From NCBI GenBank assembly GCA_016756855.1, contig JAESPD010000003.1, positions 1 through 64,000 of the forward strand: a stretch of 64,000 nt of DNA, written 5' to 3'. The stretch is from a gamma proteobacterium endosymbiont of Lamellibrachia anaximandri. Its GTDB lineage: Bacteria > Pseudomonadota > Gammaproteobacteria > Chromatiales > Chromatiaceae. Numbering within the stretch: position 1 is the first letter of the stretch; each line of letters begins with the position of its first letter. The notes under the pieces are model-generated. The model ran no database searches, was not told the DNA's origin, and worked only from the letters and a program-made list of their open reading frames with translations. Of the stretch, positions 55,275 through 64,000 are shown piece by piece. The translations under genes were made by a program, and so were the position numbers.

Positions 55275-56225
55275 TCATGCGGCAAGCCGTGTGGCCAGCA
55301 TCCAGGTGCTGACACCGCCAAGGAGGAAAAAAACCGCGATGAAACCGAAGGCAAAACGGCGGTAGCGTTTGACGAGGGCGAATTCTGCGCTGGAGGAGAT
55401 AATAAAAGGGCGGTTGGAGTCGGGCTGGCTCAGGGTGTGCAGCGACGGTTGATCCTCTATCATCTGTTCATTGGCGACCTCGCGTTCAGCCTTGCGCCGG
55501 GCCGATTCCCACTCATCCATGTCGATCGCGCCATTGCCGTCCCGGTCGAAACGTGCGAGCAGTCCGGCGCTGTCCTGTTTCCATTGGCGCAGGCGTTCAC
55601 GCACCATATCCTGCCGCATGGCCAGCCGGTCTGCCTCGCCAAAGGATTTGAACAGACCGATGGCATAGAGTGGATCGCCAGGGTAGATGGTCTCCTCGGT
55701 ATAACGGTAGTGGCTGCCCATACGGTAGCTGCGGATATTAAGTTGGAGTCCAAAGAGGGTGGTTGAGCTGTTGGAATCAAGCCCTCCCGTAGCAGGCCCG
55801 GTTTGAGGCAGGCTGTTGCTGCCGTACCAGACATTTTTTTCGCTTGGAGTGACATCGGCGCCATCTGGGTCGACGATGCACTCGCCGCTCTCATCCCTGA
55901 GTAGAAACAGTCCCTCGCTGCCACCCTGGCGAACGGTGCGCCACCCCTTCTCTCCCTTGCGTTCGATCTTGAAACGGAACCAGCAGCATGGGCTGTGGGT
56001 GAGCGGGGTGATGATGGGCTCCCCTTTCATTGCCGCCGCTTCACCGTTCAGCTCCACATAACCCTGGTGGGCTGAACGGATGCGAGAGGTAGGGGTGTCC
56101 TCGATGACCCGGGCGCGTATCAGGTTCCGAAATGAGAAGAAGAGTGCTGCGAGGCTCAAGAGGGAGAGAGCGCCGGCCCAGACCCAGAACTCCAGGGTCG
56201 CCATGGCAAGCAGATCGGCGGACAT
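55275..56225 (-). CDS. GIDE-domain membrane protein with an EF-hand
   Basis: A 316-residue membrane protein with helices near 12-32 and 292-311. The middle resembles the bacterial GIDE/E3-ligase-like domain (about 45-200), with GEPIITPLTHSPCCWFRFKI and IYPGDPLYAIG. An extra calcium-binding EF-hand loop DRDGNGAIDMDE is at 227-238 with all liganding positions filled. The RING part of eukaryotic relatives is absent. It starts 5 bp after the lemA stop and is cotranscribed. LemA-GIDE pairing is common, and the role is unknown. Confidence 0.82.
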   Translation of the reverse strand: MSADLLAMATLEFWVWAGALSLLSLAALFFSFRNLIRARVIEDTPTSRIRSAHQGYVELNGEAAAMKGEPIITPLTHSPCCWFRFKIERKGEKGWRTVRQGGSEGLFLLRDESGECIVDPDGADVTPSEKNVWYGSNSLPQTGPATGGLDSNSSTTLFGLQLNIRSYRMGSHYRYTEETIYPGDPLYAIGLFKSFGEADRLAMRQDMVRERLRQWKQDSAGLLARFDRDGNGAIDMDEWESARRKAEREVANEQMIEDQPSLHTLSQPDSNRPFIISSSAEFALVKRYRRFAFGFIAVFFLLGGVSTWMLATRLAA

Positions 56226-56230
56226 TCGGT

Positions 56231-56803
56231 TCAGCCGAACAGGGTGCCGACATTTACGTCCCTGATCTCCTCCTCGTCAAACTCAAGCAGTTCCGCCGCC
56301 TTGAAATTGAGACGACTGGCCAGCAGGATATCGGGAAACTGCTCGATGCGTACATTGTTGTTATTGGCGCTCTCATTGTAGAACTCCCGCCGGTCGGCGA
56401 TGCTGTTCTCCAGCCCGGTGATGCGGGACTGGAGATGCAGAAAGTTGTCGTTGGCCTTCAGATCGGGGTAGTTCTCCGCCACGGCGAAGAGATTGCCGAG
56501 ACCGAGGCGCAGCGCGCCCTCGGCGTTGCCGACGGCCCCTATGTCCCCCTGCTGACGGGCGCTGGCAACGGCGGAGCGGGCCAGCATCACCCGCTCCAGG
56601 GTCTCCTGTTCAAACTTCATGTACTGCTTGCAGGTCTCCACCAGTTTGGGCAGTTCGTCGTGGCGCTGCTTCAACAGCACATCGATATTCGACCAGGCCT
56701 GGGTTACGCTATGCTTGAGCCGCACCAGGTTGTTGTAGATCATTATTCCGTAGATGAGCGTGGCGATGGCCATGCCTGCAATCACAAACAGTACAATTTC
56801 CAT
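56231..56803 (-). CDS. lemA: LemA family protein
   Basis: A 190-residue LemA-family protein. One N-terminal helix (about 1-20) is followed by a coiled-coil four-helix domain: YNNLVRLKHSVTQAWSNIDV, LLKQRHDELPKLVETCKQYM and YNESANNNNVRIEQFPD. LemA is widespread and its function is not settled. It heads a two-gene unit with the GIDE-domain gene. Its start codon is 15 bp from the start of the divergent gamma-carbonic-anhydrase-like gene. Confidence 0.9.
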   Translation of the reverse strand: MEIVLFVIAGMAIATLIYGIMIYNNLVRLKHSVTQAWSNIDVLLKQRHDELPKLVETCKQYMKFEQETLERVMLARSAVASARQQGDIGAVGNAEGALRLGLGNLFAVAENYPDLKANDNFLHLQSRITGLENSIADRREFYNESANNNNVRIEQFPDILLASRLNFKAAELLEFDEEEIRDVNVGTLFG

Positions 56804-56818
56804 TATTCAACTCCGCTT

Positions 56819-57202
56819 ATGTCCAATATCCGACTCTTTGAATCTAGCATGCCACAGGTTGCCAACGATGCCTGGATCGATGAAACCGCCGTCGTGATCG
56901 GCAATGTGAGTATCGGTTCTCACTCTTCTGTATGGCCCATGACCGTCATTCGCGGCGATGTGCATGCGATTCGTATCGGCATGGGGTGCACTATTCTTGA
57001 TGGCGCCGTGTTGGAATCGTATTCCATGCTGGGCGCCGGTTCGCTGGTACCTACCGGAAAACACCTTGAGGGGGGCTATCTCTGGGTGGGGACACCGGCC
57101 AGGCGGGTGCGCCCCCTCAGCGATCAGGAGCTGGAGTATCTCGATTACTCTGCAGCACACTATGTGCGGCTGATGAAGAGACATACGGGAAAGAAGTGGT
57201 AG
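56819..57202 (+). CDS. Gamma-carbonic anhydrase-like protein, internally deleted
   Basis: Resembles the left-handed beta-helix gamma-class carbonic anhydrase family (YrdA/CaiE/PaaY type). It opens MSNIRLFESSMPQVANDAWI and has VIRGDVHAIRIG, then jumps directly to GCTILDGAVLESYSMLGAGS. Family members carry about 50 more residues between these blocks, including the catalytic histidines, so the 127-residue product lacks the metal site. Both ends are in frame. A deletion between ATCGGC repeats is likely. It may be a decayed gene or an enzymatically inactive relative. Its TAG stop lies in a repeat. Confidence 0.78.
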   Translation: MSNIRLFESSMPQVANDAWIDETAVVIGNVSIGSHSSVWPMTVIRGDVHAIRIGMGCTILDGAVLESYSMLGAGSLVPTGKHLEGGYLWVGTPARRVRPLSDQELEYLDYSAAHYVRLMKRHTGKKW

Positions 57203-57265
57203 GAGCGGCGCCTTCGCCGCGATTTGCCTATCAACGGAGTTTCCGCAGCGGGGCGCAGCTCCTAC
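57199..57265. repeat. GTAG-ended palindromic element (GGCGCC type)
   Basis: GTAGGAGC at the left pairs with GCTCCTAC at the right, with a GGCGCCTTCGCCGCG hairpin inside. GTAG includes the stop codon of the carbonic-anhydrase-like gene. Confidence 0.7.
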
Positions 57266-57331
57266 AATTCACAATATCCCACCCACTTGTGGCGGGAGGG
57301 TTAATAGAGTCGATTGATCGAGGGATGGCAA

Positions 57332-57646
57332 ATGGATGTGTTTATCGGGAATCTACCGGCTGAAGCCAGGTTGCTGGAGATACAGGATCTGCTGGGCGGC
57401 CTGTCAGTGCATACTCGCTTTGAGCGCCGCATGGGACGCGACTGCTTCGACAAGGATTATCACTACTTCATCGTCTTCACCTCATCGGACAGTGAGGGTC
57501 GGGCGTTGATCGAGGCGCTGAACGGTAAAATCTTCGATGGCGGCCGCCTCACCGCCCGCGAGTTTATCAAGCGCGCCGATTGTAATGCCCCGGCTCGGGA
57601 TTGGGATCGCCAGGAACGCCGCTTTAACCGCGCAACATCTGAATAA
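57332..57646 (+). CDS. RRM-type RNA-binding protein
   Basis: A 104-residue protein with one RNA recognition motif. RNP2 is MDVFIGNLP at the N-terminus; the RNP1-like strand is DYHYFIVFTS (about 43-52), with the helix SEGRALIEALNGKIFDGG following. The C-terminus is short and charged. AGGGA lies 8 bp before ATG 57332; an upstream TTG at 57314 is less likely. Its last 23 bp overlap the convergent aroE end. RNA target unknown. Confidence 0.82.
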   Translation: MDVFIGNLPAEARLLEIQDLLGGLSVHTRFERRMGRDCFDKDYHYFIVFTSSDSEGRALIEALNGKIFDGGRLTAREFIKRADCNAPARDWDRQERRFNRATSE

Positions 57647-58439
57647 CCGGAACGGTATCAGGCAGGATCTCACGCCACAGCCGGAAGGATTCGGCCGCCT
57701 GCTCCACCAGCATGCCCAGACCATCCAGCGCCCGGGCGGCATGACGTGTCTGCGCCCATTTTTGAAATGCGGTGGGTTCATCCCCGTACATCATGTCGTA
57801 ACACCAGCCGCCTTTGGTCAGTACACCTTCGGGAATCTTCGGCACCTCTCCACCTAGACCTGCGGCAGTGCCGTTGATGATCAGGTCGAACTGCATGCCC
57901 TCAAGTTCATCCAGTCCGCAGCCCGCCACCGGGCCGAAGCTGCCAAGGCCGGTGGCCAAAGAGTAGGCTTTGGCCGCAGTGCGATTGGCGATAATGAGCC
58001 GCTTTGGTTGTTCTTCGAGCAGGGGGCGCACCACGCCGCGAACCGCGCCACCGGCGCCGAGTATCAGAACCCGCTTTCCCTTGAAGCGAAAACCGTGGTT
58101 GATGGTAAGGTCGCGCACCAGGCCGATGCCATCGGTATTGTCGCCCCTCAATTTGCCGCTTTCGAGCCGGATCAGGGTATTGACCGCGCCTGCGGTGTGT
58201 GCCCGCTTGCTGAGTTCATCCGCCAGGCGCCAGGCCGCCTCTTTGAACGGCACGGTAATATTGAGTCCCTGGCCGCCATCCTTGATAAAACGTGACACGT
58301 CGCCCTCGAAGTCGTCGAGGTTGCCGAGCAGGCGGGTGTATTCGATGGACTCCCCGGTTTGTCTCGCGAATGCGGCGTGGATCAGCGGGGATTTGCTGTG
58401 TTCGATGGGGTTGCCGATGACGGCGTAGCTGTCGGTCAT
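57624..58439 (-). CDS. aroE: Shikimate 5-dehydrogenase
   Basis: A 271-residue NADPH-dependent enzyme that reduces 3-dehydroshikimate to shikimate in aromatic amino-acid synthesis. Conserved parts are NPIEHSKSPLIHAAFA at the N-terminus, the catalytic lysine in NITVPFKEAAW (about 66), the Asp in DNTDGIGLV (about 102) and the Rossmann motif ILGAGGAVRGVV (about 125). It starts 6 bp after the hemB stop, so the two are probably one transcript. The 3' end overlaps the convergent RRM gene by 23 bp. Confidence 0.95.
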   Translation of the reverse strand: MTDSYAVIGNPIEHSKSPLIHAAFARQTGESIEYTRLLGNLDDFEGDVSRFIKDGGQGLNITVPFKEAAWRLADELSKRAHTAGAVNTLIRLESGKLRGDNTDGIGLVRDLTINHGFRFKGKRVLILGAGGAVRGVVRPLLEEQPKRLIIANRTAAKAYSLATGLGSFGPVAGCGLDELEGMQFDLIINGTAAGLGGEVPKIPEGVLTKGGWCYDMMYGDEPTAFQKWAQTRHAARALDGLGMLVEQAAESFRLWREILPDTVPVIQMLRG

Positions 58440-58445
58440 GGGTGA

Positions 58446-59612
<1,167 letters not shown>

Positions 59613-59614
59613 TT

Positions 59615-59977
59615 ATGGAGCAGCAGAACAAATCCCCCCATATTTTCATCGTGGAAGAGGCGGCCTTCGATGAGAAGGTGATCCAGGCCTCTGCAGAACT
59701 GCCTGTCATGGTGGATTTCTGGGCGGAGTGGTGTTCGCCCTGTCTATCCCTTGCCCCGGCCCTGGAAAGGGTAATCAAAGAGCTGGATGGGGCTGTGCAG
59801 CTGGCCAAGGTGGAAGTGGATGACAATATGCGTCTGGCAGGCCACTACCGTCTGCGCGGATTTCCGACGGTGATCCTGTTCCACCATGGGGAAGAGTTGG
59901 GACGATTTCATGGTTCCCGCGCCAGCCACTGGTTACGGGAGTGGATAGAAGAGCATCTGCCCGGTCGGGCTGTATAA
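59615..59977 (+). CDS. Thioredoxin-like protein (WCSPC)
   Basis: A 120-residue thioredoxin-fold protein without a signal peptide. The redox site FWAEWCSPCLSLAP has C40 and C43, with the serine replacing glycine of classical thioredoxins. The cis-proline is in RGFPTVILF. ATG 59615 is preferred; the open frame from GTG 59555 adds 20 residues. A REP-like pair follows 4 bp after the stop. It could act as a general thiol reductant; its partner is unknown. Confidence 0.88.
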   Translation: MEQQNKSPHIFIVEEAAFDEKVIQASAELPVMVDFWAEWCSPCLSLAPALERVIKELDGAVQLAKVEVDDNMRLAGHYRLRGFPTVILFHHGEELGRFHGSRASHWLREWIEEHLPGRAV

Positions 59978-59981
59978 AACT

Positions 59982-60068
59982 GTAGGCTGGATCAGACGCA
60001 GCGGATCCGGCGCAAGGCGTTCGTTCATAGCGCATTTTGCCTGATCCGCTGCGTCTGATCCAGCCTAC
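59982..60068. repeat. REP-like palindromic pair
   Basis: GTAGGCTGGATC...GATCCGGC (59982-60011) faces GCCTGATC...GATCCAGCCTAC (60039-60068). It carries AGACGCAGC / GCTGCGTCT where the others have AAGCGCAGC or AAGCGTAGC. Confidence 0.85.
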
Positions 60069-60367
60069 GGGGTGTTGGAGGTAGGATTTGCCAATAAAAA
60101 TAAGAATTAAACGAATGAGGTTTGATGATCTGCTGCCGGAATAGAGAGGCTGGTCCAGAAAAACTTAATAAAAACAGATGGATAGGTTGTGATTGCAGCA
60201 AAAGGATGATCGACAAAAAAATATCTAAAGAATTCTGCGGGGGCGTCGATACATTAAGTAACGGACGACAAATGAATTCGATCCTCCTCCGGCGCTGAAA
60301 AATGCGCTGTTTAGGCCCACCCCTTCCCCGGGTGGGCTTTTTTTATGTGCGTGAACCTGGGCTGGGT
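60069..60367. other. 299-bp gap with an orphan terminator
   Basis: No open reading frame was found. It is AT-rich between 60080 and 60240 and ends in an efficient plus-strand terminator (60314-60344) more than 330 bp after the last plus-strand stop codon. A small non-coding RNA ending there is possible. Confidence 0.5.
60314..60344 (+). terminator. Orphan rho-independent terminator
   Basis: GCCCACCC / GGGTGGGC stem with a CTTCCCC-type loop and a T7 run on the plus strand. The nearest upstream plus-strand gene ends at 59977 and a REP pair lies between, so it may belong to an unannotated short transcript. Confidence 0.85.
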
Positions 60368-63211
60368 CTATTCAGGAAGGAGTTCCGGCAGAGGTTTGCC
60401 GATGTGGAAACCTTGTGCGTAGTCGACCCCCAGCTCCGCCAGCAGCTGCAGGGTGGCTTCATCCTCGACAAACTCGGCGATAGTCTGCTTGCCGAATCCT
60501 TTGGCGACCTCGGAGAGTGCCTTGACGAAGATCTGGTCCTCTTTATTGGAGGCGAGCTGCTGGATAAAGGAGCCGTCGATCTTTACATAATCCACCGGCA
60601 GCTGCTTCAGGTAGAAGAAGGATGAAAAACCGACGCCGAAGTCATCCAGTGCAAAGCGGCAGCCGAGTGCCTTGATCTGTTCCATCAACTGTTTTGCCGC
60701 TGTGATACTGGAGACCGCGGCGGTTTCAGTGACTTCAAATACCAGACTGCCGGGGTCGACTTGGTGTTTCGCCAGCTGTTTCTTCAGATAGGGCAGCAGC
60801 CGGGGATCATCCACCACCATGCCCGAGAGGTTGACCGAGAAGGTGATGTTGCGATGTGACTGCTGCAGCTGCTCAAGCCGCTTGATGGCTTTCTTGAGAA
60901 TCAAGCGGTCGATCTTGTGGATCAGGCCAGTGGTTTCCGCAATCGGAATGAACAGTCCCGGAGGGATCAGGGAGCCGTCCTGCTCCTGCATGCGGACCAG
61001 TACCTCGTAGTGTGAGATACGGCCACTGCTGATCTGCTGGATCGGCTGAAAGTGAAGAATAAAGCTCTCTTGCAAGAGTGCCTGTTCGAGCTGCTCTTTG
61101 ATTTGGATCTTGGTTTCAATCTGCTCGCGGATGTTTTCGTCAACGGAGAAGATGTGCCAGCTGTCACGTCCTGCATCCTTGGCCTGATACATCGCAAGGT
61201 CTGCATTGGCCATCAGATCGTGCACAGTAATGCCGTGGAGTGGGTAGAGTACGATGCCGATGCTGGCGGAGATCTTATGCCTGTTGCCGCGAACCGGCAT
61301 CTCGACTCTACTGAGTTCCTCCTGGATCTTGTGCGCCACGCCGATGGCCTCTTCCTTACTCGTCTCCCGCAGGGCCAGCGCGAACTCATCGCCGCCAAGC
61401 CGGGCCAGCAGATCGGATTCCCGAGTCACTGCATGCAGCCGCTCAGCCACCACCCTGAGCAGGGCATCCCCGGCCTGATGGCCGCTGGTGTCATTGATAT
61501 CCTTGAACTGGTCGAGGTCGAAATAGAGCAGTGCGGAGGTGTGACCGTAGCGCTTTGCCGCCTGCAGCATCGCTTCGAACTCGATATGAAAACGACGCCG
61601 GTTGAACAGTTCCGTCATGGGGTCGTGGTCGGCCAGCCAGGCCAGATTCTTCTCCGCCTGTTGGCGTTCGGTAATATCGATGCCGGCGGAGAGTACTGCT
61701 GGATCGTCCTCTCTCGCGATATCAAGCCGTGCATGGAACCAGGAGATTGTGCGGATTTCACCCATTGCGGTAACTATTTCGCAGTCGTGATGGTAGTGGT
61801 CCAGGCTGGCGTTACGCAGCTGAAAGAGCTTTACGATTGTCTCCGGATCAAGGTTCTTGGGGTGAAGCAGCTGGTCGAAGTGGAGTGACGGATGAGTTTT
61901 CAGATCGTAGGCGGTCAACTGACTTGCAAAATGGTTGATGCTGTTTATCCGGCCGTCTGTGCGCTGGGTGATGATAATGATTTGGGCAGTATCCATCAGG
62001 CCCTGCACGAAATCGCGCTGCTGCGCCAGTTCACTGGTGCGCTGCAGCAGGTGGTGGGTGCGGCTGTTGATCTCTGACTGCAGGGCTTCCAATTGGAAGA
62101 TAAGTGTTTCCGTTGTCTCTCCGAGCTGGTCTATTTCATCGTGAGAGAATGATTCATTTGTGGTTGACTTCAGTGATGAGCGGGCTTGGCCGTAGGCCTG
62201 CTTTGCCAGCAGCGGCAGGGTGGTTGACACGCGTTGCAGCCGTGCCATTGGGCCCCATAGCAGCATCAGCAATAGCAGCTCGGTGAGCAGAATCCCGGCG
62301 ACTCCGGCAGTGATGCTGTTGCGAAAGGCACTCTCCATAGCCTGGATATGCCCGGAGATGTCTTCGATGATCAGCAGGTGGGCCGGCGTGCCGGTTTCAT
62401 CACTGGTCAGCGGAAAGGCTGTTATTTCCAGAGTCTTGTTTTCCAGCTGCAGCTGTTCGCTCTGGGAGAGGTTGGTAAACTGCAGATGCTCTGCTGCCTT
62501 GTTCAGACGTTGCAGATTGGCATGTGCGCCGGAGAGAGCCGTTACCCGCATCTCCCAGGGAGTGAGAAAGCCTTTGGAAGCTGCATTGCTTGGATGGTCT
62601 TTGACCAGGACAGCAATACCGGCACCAGTGATCCGCTGCAGTCTGACCACCGTGTCTGCGACCAGTTCGCCGACGACCAATACGCCGGCCATGCTGTGGT
62701 CCTGCAGCACCGGGACGGAGACATACTGTCGGCATTCGCGTCGGCAGGCGAGTGCGCTGGCAGGTTCCTCACTCTCGATGACGTGATCGACCAGGGTGCG
62801 GTTCAGCGTCGGGCCGATGTTGCGTCCCCAGGTGAACAGCGGTGCACCCGCCTTTGAAAAATAGAGGATGGTATCCACCCCCCACTCAATTTGCAGCAGG
62901 GAGCCGTGTTCTTTAACAATAGCGCTGATCTGCTGCGCAAGACCCAGTTCCTCTTCTGTATCGATGTCAAGCTCGGGTATCAGTCCGGCTATGCTGAGAA
63001 GCCTTGAATAGGTTCCCTGCACCAAACCGTCAACTTCCCTGGCGCGTTGTTCCCGAACCTCTGTGCGTTGTAATTCGAATTGATCCTTCTGCTTCAGATA
63101 AGCGATTGCCGTTAAAGAGACGTTGATGAGGACTAATAAAAGGCTAAGTAGAATCAACAGTTTCCACTTAAGACTGATAAAACGAGGTTTGCGTTGCTGT
63201 CTGGTTGTCAT
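60368..63211 (-). CDS. Membrane GGDEF-EAL cyclic di-GMP protein
   Basis: A 947-residue inner-membrane protein. Helices are near 14-34 and 300-322 with a periplasmic sensor region between (a Cys pair in CRRECRQ). After a HAMP-like linker follow a PAS domain (about 400-520), GGDEF (about 525-690, motif LGGDEFALAL) and EAL (about 705-945). The EAL signature reads EVL, and the other catalytic positions (NLSGMVVDD, EVTET, DDFGVGFSS, KIDGSFI) are present. It may both make and degrade cyclic di-GMP. A beta-barrel gene lies just upstream (18-bp gap), perhaps in the same transcript. Confidence 0.9.
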   Translation of the reverse strand: MTTRQQRKPRFISLKWKLLILLSLLLVLINVSLTAIAYLKQKDQFELQRTEVREQRAREVDGLVQGTYSRLLSIAGLIPELDIDTEEELGLAQQISAIVKEHGSLLQIEWGVDTILYFSKAGAPLFTWGRNIGPTLNRTLVDHVIESEEPASALACRRECRQYVSVPVLQDHSMAGVLVVGELVADTVVRLQRITGAGIAVLVKDHPSNAASKGFLTPWEMRVTALSGAHANLQRLNKAAEHLQFTNLSQSEQLQLENKTLEITAFPLTSDETGTPAHLLIIEDISGHIQAMESAFRNSITAGVAGILLTELLLLMLLWGPMARLQRVSTTLPLLAKQAYGQARSSLKSTTNESFSHDEIDQLGETTETLIFQLEALQSEINSRTHHLLQRTSELAQQRDFVQGLMDTAQIIIITQRTDGRINSINHFASQLTAYDLKTHPSLHFDQLLHPKNLDPETIVKLFQLRNASLDHYHHDCEIVTAMGEIRTISWFHARLDIAREDDPAVLSAGIDITERQQAEKNLAWLADHDPMTELFNRRRFHIEFEAMLQAAKRYGHTSALLYFDLDQFKDINDTSGHQAGDALLRVVAERLHAVTRESDLLARLGGDEFALALRETSKEEAIGVAHKIQEELSRVEMPVRGNRHKISASIGIVLYPLHGITVHDLMANADLAMYQAKDAGRDSWHIFSVDENIREQIETKIQIKEQLEQALLQESFILHFQPIQQISSGRISHYEVLVRMQEQDGSLIPPGLFIPIAETTGLIHKIDRLILKKAIKRLEQLQQSHRNITFSVNLSGMVVDDPRLLPYLKKQLAKHQVDPGSLVFEVTETAAVSSITAAKQLMEQIKALGCRFALDDFGVGFSSFFYLKQLPVDYVKIDGSFIQQLASNKEDQIFVKALSEVAKGFGKQTIAEFVEDEATLQLLAELGVDYAQGFHIGKPLPELLPE

Positions 63212-63229
63212 GCGCCCGTATCTGCTGAA

Positions 63230-64000
63230 TCAGAATCGATAGGAGGCGAGCAGGCTGAACATCTGCCAATGGCGTTCTGTTTGGAAAAGGTTGTTTTCCC
63301 TTGATGAGAGCCAGGCAGTGCCATCAACCCAGTGGTATTCACCACGAACCATGAAGGCGGGTGTGATGTCCCAGCGCAGCCCCAGGGTCCAGTCCTTGGC
63401 AAACATGTTGTGGGCAGGTATGCCAAAGGGTCCGGCCTCCTGTTTGGTGCCGTCCCGGTCGTCCCGGTTAAGATAGCTGACGTCGTAACGGGCGATGATC
63501 TCCCAGTCGCTGAAAAGATCGTGGACTAACTGCAGATAGTAACCTTCGGCTGTGTTGTCCCCGTCGGGCTGGAGGGCTCCCAAGTCCCGGCTTATCACAT
63601 CCTCCTGCATATATTCCGTGGTGAAGTGCCAAGACTCTGCATTGTATTGGAACGAGAGTACCCGCAATTGGATGCCGGTAGTGCCGTTGCTGAAGGGGTC
63701 TGTGGGACCGGGTTCGAAGTCGAGATCGCCGTCGGCAATGGTGGCTGAGAGCCGGATGCGGCCGCCATCCAGTTCGTAGATGACCCGGCCAAAAAAGAAG
63801 AGGTCGGCACTCAGTTCGCCCTGCCAATCATTCCCAAGATAGGCGTATTCCACATTTTCATCCGTCACTGGCTTGCCCATGCCGCCCTGGAGCAGCAGAT
63901 CCCCCCAATCTGTCAGCAGGTCGCCGTATATCTCAAAGCCGTCATTGGAGAGTTCCAGATTTCTCACCTTGTCAAAATAGATCGATTGGGGCAGAAAGTT
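63230..64000 (-). CDS. Outer-membrane beta-barrel protein, 3' part only
   Basis: The frame stays open to the right end of the window, so only the C-terminal 256 residues are visible. It is rich in alternating hydrophobic/polar strands with aromatic girdle residues, such as IRLSATIADGDLDF, WHFTTEYMQED and WTLGLRWDIT, and it ends in LLASYRF with the terminal phenylalanine of outer-membrane proteins. A porin-like or uncharacterised barrel is likely. The N-terminus and signal peptide are outside the window. Confidence 0.75.
   Translation of the reverse strand, partial: NFLPQSIYFDKVRNLELSNDGFEIYGDLLTDWGDLLLQGGMGKPVTDENVEYAYLGNDWQGELSADLFFFGRVIYELDGGRIRLSATIADGDLDFEPGPTDPFSNGTTGIQLRVLSFQYNAESWHFTTEYMQEDVISRDLGALQPDGDNTAEGYYLQLVHDLFSDWEIIARYDVSYLNRDDRDGTKQEAGPFGIPAHNMFAKDWTLGLRWDITPAFMVRGEYHWVDGTAWLSSRENNLFQTERHWQMFSLLASYRF

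Noticed and set aside
56132..56818. N-terminal extension of the carbonic-anhydrase-like frame
   Set aside because: It is antisense to lemA, the GIDE gene and their spacer; the family start is at ATG 56819.

Overview
The window reads as chromosome of a gammaproteobacterial sulfur oxidiser, probably a chemolithoautotroph. Evidence: complete adenylylsulfate (APS) reductase genes (aprBA), a QmoAB-HdrCB electron-transfer module, RuBisCO-activase-type genes cbbQ and cbbO, and a housekeeping set with gammaproteobacterial flavour (tesA/ybbA/ybbP arrangement, ycgL, oligopeptidase A, znuACB). No ribosomal RNA, tRNA, CRISPR array, prophage or intact insertion sequence was seen. Species assignment is not possible by eye.

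Layout. 0.2-5.7 kb: glycogen phosphorylase, YcgL, and divergent zinc uptake genes znuA / znuCB with a possible Zur operator between. 5.7-18.5 kb: the sulfur region. aprBA lies behind a hairpin-rich leader and is followed by a YkgJ-type cysteine-cluster protein. On the opposite strand is qmoA-qmoB-hdrC-hdrB. Between the two halves sit a pterin dehydratase, a response regulator fused through a membrane helix to an OmpA-like tail, and a three-gene ExbB/ExbD-like ion-channel operon of unknown purpose. 19-27 kb: cbbQ/cbbO without RuBisCO, an MlaC-like periplasmic protein, a membrane aspartic protease, a zinc-ribbon/TPR/PDZ protein, a lone NosD-like beta-helix protein and a PEGA lipoprotein. 27.4-29.5 kb: a diheme cytochrome c next to a Cyc2-like fused cytochrome-porin, with a ten-G tract upstream. 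29.8-40 kb: metH, a tail-anchored response regulator, msrA, a histone-deacetylase-family hydrolase, OsmC, an Fe-S uracil-DNA glycosylase, a quinone oxidoreductase, and NfeD/SPFH.

40.2-45 kb: a signalling operon made of a PAS-GGDEF diguanylate cyclase, an ANTAR response regulator and a CBS-PAS-HisKA_2 kinase, behind three tandem hairpin/palindrome elements. 45-64 kb: tesA, ybbAP, a TtcA-like/CBS/ion-transporter operon, prlC, a GIDE-EF-hand/LemA pair, a gamma-carbonic-anhydrase-like gene with an internal deletion, an RRM protein, aroE, hemB, a thioredoxin-like protein, a large GGDEF-EAL protein and the 3' part of an outer-membrane barrel gene that runs off the window.

How it fits together: AprBA would oxidise sulfite plus AMP to APS, and QmoAB-HdrCB would carry the electrons onward. 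Cyc2-like and diheme cytochromes suggest an additional extracellular electron donor such as Fe(II), which is inference. Palindromic repeats ending in GTAG/CTAC recur in intergenic gaps throughout and resemble REP elements; some supply the stop codon of the adjoining gene. The least explained parts are the ExbB/ExbD-like operon beside the REC-TM-OmpA-like gene, and the structured leader of the GGDEF-ANTAR-kinase operon.
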